64,000 nucleotides of DNA from assembly GCF_025137375.1 (NCBI RefSeq), contig NZ_CP073720.1:7464501-7528500 (forward strand), written 5' to 3'. The notes below the pieces were generated by a model. The model saw nothing but the letters and a program-made list of their open reading frames with translations, was not told the DNA's origin and ran no database searches. The stretch is from Dactylosporangium fulvum. GTDB lineage: Bacteria > Actinomycetota > Actinomycetes > Mycobacteriales > Micromonosporaceae. Position 1 is the stretch's first letter; the number at the start of each line of letters is the position of its first letter. Position numbers and translations under genes: made by a program. This document shows, in pieces, positions 58,765 through 64,000 of the stretch.

Positions 58765-59934
58765 CTATCCGAGTTCCTCCGCTAACGCGGGAGCGGCAAG
58801 CTGGCGCCTGATCCTGGACACCTTGGCGGCCGCGTTGATCCCTGTTGCGCCGACGACCACACCGTTCTTGCGATAGGTGAAGAGCGAAGCTTCGCCGTCC
58901 CGCCACTCTTCGACCTCCACCGCGTCACCGGCATGTCCGACGTGCTGGATGCGCGCGCCGTGCTGGTCCGACCAAACGAACGGGACGAGGTCGCACATCC
59001 GATGTTCGTCGGACGCGAGGTTGCGGGCGACCACCGCCGCCTGCTCGCGGGCGGTCGTCCAGTGCTCGACCCGTGTCGAACACCGGAGCCGGGGATGCCA
59101 CCAGCGTGCGACGTCTCCGACGGCCCAGACATGAGCCGCACCAACGGCCCGTAATGTGCTGTCGCACTCGACTCCGTCGGATACAGACAGGCTGTCGTCG
59201 TGCAGCCATCCGGTGGATGGCTGCACCCCTACTGCGACCACAACCAGGTCGGCCCGCACCGTTCGTCCGTCTGCCAGGACCACAGCCTCGATGCGGCCGC
59301 GGGGCGCATACGGCATGGCCGTGCACCCGAGGACGAGCTCGACACCGTGGCGGCGATGAAGATCCGTCAACACCCGACTGGTCTCGGGAGGCAGTACCCT
59401 GGCCATGAGCCGCTCAGATACCTCGATGACCGTCACTTGCGCGCCCGCCGCACGGGCGCTCGAAGCGACCTCAGCTCCGATGAACCCCCCGCCGAGAACC
59501 ACGATCCGCTGCCTGCGCGCCAGCGCCTCGCGAACGACGAGCGCATCAGCCCTCGTCCGCAACGTTGTGACTCCCGAGATCCCCTCGAAGTCGTGCAGCC
59601 GTCGAGGCGTTGCGCCGCAGGCGATGACAAGGTCGTCGTAGGACATGCTCCCCGCCGAAGTGTGCAGCACCGCGTGGGTGCTGTCCAGCCCGGCAGCCTC
59701 GATTCCCGGCGTGTACTCCACATTCAGATCGGCCAACTCACCGACGGAGGTCAGCGAGATGTCCGGCAGCGGCGTGTCGGTGAGGAACGCTTTGGACAAG
59801 GGCGGCTTGTCGTAGGGGCCGCCACTCTCCTTGTCGATGAGTCGGATCGGGCCTTCGTAGCCGCGCGCCCTGAGCGCCTGCACCACACGAACGCCCCCGA
59901 CCGACGCACCGACGACGACAACGCCGCCGGTCAT
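58765..59934 (-). CDS. FAD-dependent ferredoxin reductase-like oxidoreductase
   Basis: 389 residues. FAD motif VVVGASVGGVRVVQALRARG (GxSxGG variant), FAD-contact GGPYDKPPLSKAFL, NAD motif IVVLGGGFIGAEVA with Glu after the second beta strand (VIEVSERL), favouring NADH, and the second FAD motif VWAVGDVARWWHP. This is the reductase type that feeds electrons through a ferredoxin to a P450 or Rieske dioxygenase. Its ATG overlaps the bicupin stop (ATGA). No ferredoxin gene is visible nearby, so the partner lies elsewhere. Confidence 0.92.
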   Translation of the reverse strand: MTGGVVVVGASVGGVRVVQALRARGYEGPIRLIDKESGGPYDKPPLSKAFLTDTPLPDISLTSVGELADLNVEYTPGIEAAGLDSTHAVLHTSAGSMSYDDLVIACGATPRRLHDFEGISGVTTLRTRADALVVREALARRQRIVVLGGGFIGAEVASSARAAGAQVTVIEVSERLMARVLPPETSRVLTDLHRRHGVELVLGCTAMPYAPRGRIEAVVLADGRTVRADLVVVAVGVQPSTGWLHDDSLSVSDGVECDSTLRAVGAAHVWAVGDVARWWHPRLRCSTRVEHWTTAREQAAVVARNLASDEHRMCDLVPFVWSDQHGARIQHVGHAGDAVEVEEWRDGEASLFTYRKNGVVVGATGINAAAKVSRIRRQLAAPALAEELG

Positions 59935-61067
59935 GGCGCTTCGGCGTGGCCGACGAACTTCCCGAGCACGTCCTGGTTCCGGCCCTCAACCGTGTGACGG
60001 CTGAGCCCGAGGGCTTTGAGGACGGGCGCGTCGGTGACGCGGAACAGGTAGCTTTCGGTCGACGCTTCGTGATCGACGGCCGCCCAGGACGGGGCGACGA
60101 AGATGTCACCGGGACCCCAGTCGAAGCTCCGGCCGTCGATGACCGTCGTGCCGGAGCCCCGGAAGGCCACAAACACCTGGGACCCGACCTGCCGCTCTGT
60201 GACGGTCCGCTGTCCCGGGGCAAGCCGGCTGGCGTGACATCCGAGCGTGGGCATGACGCTGGCGCCGGAGAGCGGGTTCACGTACTCGAGTGAGACCATC
60301 GCAGCTCCGCTGTCGCGCGCCAACGACCGCAACGCCTGTTCGGTGTCGGCGAACCGATAGACCAGCAGCGGTGAGTACACGGAGACACCCGAAGACGCAA
60401 CAGCGGGCACGGTTCCCGGCGCGCGGTAGATCTGCTCGGACAGGTTGTGCCCGCGGACCGGCTGCATCGCCTCTGCCGGATATTCCTCGAAGAAGGTCGC
60501 GTCGAGATGGTTGACGAGCGGGAGGTCCAGGCCGTCGAACCACGTCATGGGCGCATCCGACTCGTTCTTGTGGTCGTGCCAGTGCCAGGGCGGGGTCAGC
60601 ACGAGGTCACCGGCCCTCATGTCGCAGGCGTCGCCGTTGACGGTGGTGAACGTCCCCTCGCCCTCCAGGACGAAGCGAATCGCCCCGGGGGAATGCCTGT
60701 GCGCCGGAGCCGACTCGTGGGCACCGAGGTACTGAATCGCCGCCCACAGGGTCGAGGTGATGAAGGGTCGTCCGTCGAGTCCCGGATTCGCGAGTGCGAG
60801 AACGCGTCGGTCACCGCCGCGGGAGATAGTGATCAGCTCTGCGCATCGCGCGGCGAGGGGAATCATGTCGACGCGCCGCCACATCCAGGGCACCGCCTTC
60901 GGCCGCGGCGCGCGGCTCAGGAGTTGCTTGTTCTGAGTCCACAGCGGCTGGAGATCAAGCCGGTCGAGATCGCTGTACAGCTCCCCGAGTCGCTCGACCG
61001 TCTCGGGCGCGGTGCCGGGATCCAGGCTGGTGTCGGTCGGGAAGCGGACCGTGACCGGGATCTCCAT
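59931..61067 (-). CDS. Gentisate 1,2-dioxygenase-like bicupin
   Basis: 378 residues with two cupin domains. N-terminal LYSDLDRLDLQPLWTQNKQL is typical of gentisate/salicylate/1-hydroxy-2-naphthoate dioxygenases. Cupin 1 has AHRHSPGAIRFVLEGEGTFT and LTPPWHWHDHKNE, with Fe(II)-ligand His residues; cupin 2 is MPTLGCHASRLAPGQRT and VAFRGSGTTVIDG. The family cleaves the ring between carboxyl- and hydroxyl-bearing carbons with O2. The isomerase and hydrolase of the gentisate route are not in the window. It is coupled to the ferredoxin reductase-like gene. Confidence 0.9.
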   Translation of the reverse strand: MEIPVTVRFPTDTSLDPGTAPETVERLGELYSDLDRLDLQPLWTQNKQLLSRAPRPKAVPWMWRRVDMIPLAARCAELITISRGGDRRVLALANPGLDGRPFITSTLWAAIQYLGAHESAPAHRHSPGAIRFVLEGEGTFTTVNGDACDMRAGDLVLTPPWHWHDHKNESDAPMTWFDGLDLPLVNHLDATFFEEYPAEAMQPVRGHNLSEQIYRAPGTVPAVASSGVSVYSPLLVYRFADTEQALRSLARDSGAAMVSLEYVNPLSGASVMPTLGCHASRLAPGQRTVTERQVGSQVFVAFRGSGTTVIDGRSFDWGPGDIFVAPSWAAVDHEASTESYLFRVTDAPVLKALGLSRHTVEGRNQDVLGKFVGHAEAP

Positions 61068-61123
61068 GCCGTTCCTCTCAGTGAAATGCTATTCGGTAGG
61101 GTGGAATCAATCTCTCACGCTGG

Positions 61124-62344
61124 CTACAGCTTGTCAACGCGCTCAGCGGCGAAGCGAACGTGCATCGACGACGGGCCGAAGTGAATGCCCTCTTTGATGT
61201 GGCCGAACTCGACGTCGCCCTCGAGCCGGAACGGCGGGTAGGAGCACAGCGACTCAAGCAAAGCCTTCAGTTCGGCCCGGGCCAGCGGCGCACCGGCGCA
61301 TTGGTGAATCCCCCAGCCGAACGCGAGGTGTCCGCGGGCCGGCCGCGACGGGTCGAACTCGGTGCCCGCGGCGTACTCCGCGGGGTCGCGGTTGGCCGCC
61401 GCGACGCTGACGACAACCCGTTCGTCGGCGGGGATCTCGACGCCGCCGATATGCACCGGGCACCGGGTCCGGCGCGCGATGTTCTGCGCCGGCGAGCGCA
61501 ACCGCAACATCTCCTCGACGAAGTACGCCGACTGACTCGGATCCGCCCGAAGGCGCTCCTGCAGGCGCTGATCGGAGGCCAGCAGATACACCAAGGTCGA
61601 GATGGAGTTCATGGTCGTGCGGAACCCGGCCACGGCCAGCGTCAACAGGATGTCGACGGCCTCGGCCTCGGTGAGCAGCCCGGCGTCGACCCGCTCCGTG
61701 AGCAGCCAGTCCACGTAGTCTCCCGCCGGCGCAGGCCGGGAACGATGGGCGGCGATCTCCGCGTCGAGGAGTGCGCGGATGCGTTGGTCGGCGCTGTGGT
61801 GCTGGCCGTCCGTCTGGGACCCGGCCGGCGGGTCGCTCAGCGCCAGGAGAGCTTCCACGGTCTCCCGCGAGATCCCCAGAACGCCGGTCAGGACCCGGAA
61901 CGGGATCTGGATGGACAGCCCTCTGCGTACTTCGCCACCTCCACGGCGGTAGAACGCGTCGACCGCGGCCGAGACCGTTTCCACGATGAATGGACCGGCG
62001 GCGCGCAGCCGGTGTGGCCGCATCGCCTCGACCACGGCGTCGCGGTAGGCGGTGTGCTCGGGCTGGTCGAAGTCGATCGGAATGACCGACGGGGCGTTGC
62101 CCTGGGGCAGACGATGGCTCGGCGTCGACGAAAACGCGTCGTGGTCCCGCAGCACCTGTCTGGCCGCGTCGTGTGACGTGACAAGCCAGAATCCGTCATA
62201 GTGTGACGAGTGCGTGACCGCGCCCAACGCTCGCAACGACTCGTAGTCCGCCCATACTTGTGGTTCGGAGCGGTTATGGGCGTGGTGGTCAAAATCGAGG
62301 GACTGTGTATGCGGTGCGGGCGCTACCGCTCGCTGATCGGGCAT
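61124..62344 (-). CDS. Cytochrome P450
   Basis: 406 residues, a soluble bacterial P450. The heme motif FGWGIHQCAGAPLARAEL places the Cys ligand at 349; the I-helix has AVAGFRTTMNS (A/G-G-x-x-T like), the K-helix has EEMLRLRSP, and the region after it reads AQNIARRTRC. It hydroxylates a small substrate using electrons from a ferredoxin; the reductase-like gene downstream is a likely partner. CYP family cannot be named without alignment. Located between the bicupin and SDR genes in one operon. Confidence 0.94.
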   Translation of the reverse strand: MPDQRAVAPAPHTQSLDFDHHAHNRSEPQVWADYESLRALGAVTHSSHYDGFWLVTSHDAARQVLRDHDAFSSTPSHRLPQGNAPSVIPIDFDQPEHTAYRDAVVEAMRPHRLRAAGPFIVETVSAAVDAFYRRGGGEVRRGLSIQIPFRVLTGVLGISRETVEALLALSDPPAGSQTDGQHHSADQRIRALLDAEIAAHRSRPAPAGDYVDWLLTERVDAGLLTEAEAVDILLTLAVAGFRTTMNSISTLVYLLASDQRLQERLRADPSQSAYFVEEMLRLRSPAQNIARRTRCPVHIGGVEIPADERVVVSVAAANRDPAEYAAGTEFDPSRPARGHLAFGWGIHQCAGAPLARAELKALLESLCSYPPFRLEGDVEFGHIKEGIHFGPSSMHVRFAAERVDKL

Positions 62345-62377
62345 TCGGGCCTGCCTCTCATCTCGTATCGAAAAGTT

Positions 62378-63157
62378 TCAGGGCCGTGATCCGGCCACGA
62401 TGCCCCCATCGACCAGCAGCGCTGTCCCGGTGCAGTAGGAAGACGCGTCACTGAGGAAGAAGAGGATCGCCTCCGCGACCTCGTCCGGTTCGCCGATTCG
62501 ACCCAGTGGATGGGCTGCGAACGCCTGCGAGTCGTCGTAGGTCGGGCGGCTGCGTTGCCACTGCGCCACGGTGGCAGCCTGGAGGTTCGTTCGGATCGCA
62601 CCGGGACTGACGCAGTTGACCCGGATGTTGTGCTGGCCGAGCTCTGCTGCCGCGTCTCGAGTCATCGCGATGATGGCAGCCTTGGTGGCCGCATACGCGA
62701 AATGGTAGGGCAGTGCGCGGTAGGCCGCGCCGGACGCGACGTTGACGATCGAGCCGCCGCGGCCGATCATGTGCGGGAACACCGAGTGGATTCCGAGGAA
62801 CGTCCCAGCCTGGTTGACCGACACGACAGTCTTGTACTGCTCCGGGCTCAATTCCTCCAGACTGGACTGCGGTGCGATACCGAACGAGTTGCTCAGACCG
62901 TCGATCCGGGCAAACCGTGCCATCGTCCGGTCCACGAGCATCTCCCAGTCCGCCGGGATCGACACGTCGATGCGGACGAACAGGCTGCGGTCCTCGCCGA
63001 GCTCTGCGACGAGCTTGCGTCCGGCGTCCTCGTCGCGGTCGGCGACGACAACATGCGCACCTGCCGCGTCCAGCTTGCGGACCTGGCTTGCACCGATCCC
63101 ACCCGCGCCGCCGGCAACAATGACAACCTTGTCGCGAAGATCTTCGTACACACGCAC
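62378..63157 (-). CDS. Short-chain dehydrogenase/reductase
   Basis: 259 residues, classical length. Cofactor motif VAGGAGGIGASQ, HVVVADRDED (Asp after strand 2, favouring NAD), SFGIAP in the NNAG position, NVASGAAYRALPYHFAYAAT with catalytic Ser and the Tyr-Lys of YAATK, and a C-terminal TGTALLVDGG. Likely oxidises an alcohol made by the P450. Sixteen bases after the hydrolase gene. Confidence 0.93.
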   Translation of the reverse strand: MRVYEDLRDKVVIVAGGAGGIGASQVRKLDAAGAHVVVADRDEDAGRKLVAELGEDRSLFVRIDVSIPADWEMLVDRTMARFARIDGLSNSFGIAPQSSLEELSPEQYKTVVSVNQAGTFLGIHSVFPHMIGRGGSIVNVASGAAYRALPYHFAYAATKAAIIAMTRDAAAELGQHNIRVNCVSPGAIRTNLQAATVAQWQRSRPTYDDSQAFAAHPLGRIGEPDEVAEAILFFLSDASSYCTGTALLVDGGIVAGSRP

Positions 63158-63172
63158 TCCTTCATGAGGGTG

Positions 63173-64000
63173 TCAGGCGTATTCCTTTGCCAGGAACGCC
63201 AGGACGTCTTCGTTCCACTGTTGGGCATGCTCAATGTGCGGCATGTGGGCGCAGTTGGAGTAGACCAGCGCCTGACCGTGCGGGAGCCGATCGGCGATCT
63301 GCGCCGCGTATCCGCGTTCGCGCAGCGGGTCATCGGCACCCGCGACAAGCAGCGTGGGCACCGTGATCTGCTCGTATGGCACTCGGTCAGGCTGCCCGAA
63401 CGACGACCGCGCGGGTTCACCCGGTCGGCGCAGGCGCGGCGCCGAACAGGCCTCCCACGCACCAGGCTCAAGACTGGCGGCATGCCGGCGCAGGACGTAT
63501 TCGTCATCGGACGCCCACCGCGGGTCGTGGAAGATGACTGACACGATCTGGCGCATCGACTCGACAGTGCAGTCGTAGTCCAGAAGCGCCCGCCGGCTGG
63601 CGTTGTCAGGCGCGAAACCCCCCGCAGAGCTCAGGACCAGCGCTGCCACGGGGAACACGACGGGATGCTCGGCAGCTACGGCGGACAGGACACCGCCACC
63701 CATAGAGCTTCCGATGAAGGCCGCCGACGTGACATCCATGACTTCGAGAAACCGGCGCATGTGCCGTATTCGCCGCGCTCGGCCGCTGACAAAGTCGAAG
63801 ACCTTGTCTGTACTGCCGAAGCCGAGCCAGTCGGGCGCGAGGACACGATAGCGTGTGGCGAGTGCCGCGATGTTGTGCTCCCAGCACAGCAGCGCTGACG
63901 CGCCATACTCGCCGCTGTGCAGCAGAACGACGGTCGGGCCTTCGCCGACGTCGATGTAGGCGGTCCGCACATCGTCGACGACGACGCTGCGATAGCGGTA
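63173..64000 (-). CDS. Alpha/beta hydrolase, meta-cleavage-product hydrolase-like (5' partial, runs off right edge)
   Basis: 275 residues are visible and the frame continues past base 64000. An alpha/beta-hydrolase fold: VVLLHSGEYGASALLCWEHN (oxyanion loop), APDWLGFGSTDK, nucleophile Ser in IGSSMGGGVLSA, acid Asp in VAGADDPLRE, and His in CAHMPHIEHAQQW. This arrangement matches hydrolases of ring-cleavage products (BphD/MhpC group). It is the first gene seen of the operon that continues to the flavin reductase. Confidence 0.9.
   Translation of the reverse strand, partial: YRYRSVVVDDVRTAYIDVGEGPTVVLLHSGEYGASALLCWEHNIAALATRYRVLAPDWLGFGSTDKVFDFVSGRARRIRHMRRFLEVMDVTSAAFIGSSMGGGVLSAVAAEHPVVFPVAALVLSSAGGFAPDNASRRALLDYDCTVESMRQIVSVIFHDPRWASDDEYVLRRHAASLEPGAWEACSAPRLRRPGEPARSSFGQPDRVPYEQITVPTLLVAGADDPLRERGYAAQIADRLPHGQALVYSNCAHMPHIEHAQQWNEDVLAFLAKEYA

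Overview
This is a GC-rich (about 70%) window from an actinomycete chromosome. The long GC3-biased genes, ATGA-coupled operons, an MbtH-dependent NRPS, many IclR/GntR/LuxR regulators and HelD/Opp-type genes fit the filamentous actinomycetes (Micromonosporaceae- or Pseudonocardiaceae-like). The genus cannot be fixed from the sequence. No rRNA or tRNA gene was seen.

Region 1 (1-30.5 kb) is an NRPS biosynthetic locus. On the minus strand at the left edge an antiporter gene, an MbtH gene and an NRPS with a TubC-like docking start run off the window. Next, on the plus strand, come a small NTF2-like gene, an M20 amidohydrolase, a six-repeat orphan type I-E-like CRISPR array (5319-5648) and a giant kinase/AAA/GAF/histidine-kinase sensor (5863-11274). 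The core follows: a minus-strand free condensation domain, then a tightly coupled plus-strand operon. It encodes a stand-alone AMP ligase, a C-T didomain, E1alpha, E1beta and lipoyl E2 of a 2-oxoacid dehydrogenase, a C-A-T-C-A-T synthetase, a C-A-T-TE-MFS synthetase/exporter fusion, and an MbtH-carrier protein fusion. Read by eye, the three A domains give glycine, an unassigned code, and serine. The terminal thioesterase has Cys in place of the nucleophilic Ser. An inverted-repeat terminator at 30545-30587 closes the locus. The likely product is a short acylated peptide containing Gly-X-Ser, released by a Cys-type TE and exported by its own synthetase.

Region 2 (30.6-37 kb) is a CoA-thioester catabolic locus. 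A minus-strand operon (MaoC hydratase, family III CoA-transferase, MmgE/PrpD, CitE-type lyase) has a clear sigma70-like promoter and resembles C5-dicarboxylate (itaconate/mesaconate/citramalate) breakdown. It is divergent from an acyl-CoA dehydrogenase and a cupin gene.

Region 3 (37.1-38.7 kb) is a decay zone: a frameshifted NmrA-like gene and the C-terminal tails of two different transposases. It is followed by a HelD/HelR-like RNA polymerase-recycling helicase (38.7-40.8 kb).

Region 4 (40.9-53.5 kb) holds an OppBCDF peptide/nickel-type ABC operon with a divergent IclR regulator, an MFS exporter, the solute-binding lipoprotein, a GntR regulator, an SDR, an NTF2-like protein, an IS21 IstA remnant and a second SDR.

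Region 5 (53.8-64 kb) looks like aromatic or terpenoid catabolism. It has IclR and LuxR/ATPase regulators, an IS701 remnant, and a minus-strand operon (alpha/beta hydrolase, SDR, cytochrome P450, gentisate-dioxygenase-like bicupin, ferredoxin reductase-like flavoprotein, flavin reductase fused to an IclR-like effector domain). The hydrolase runs off the right edge.
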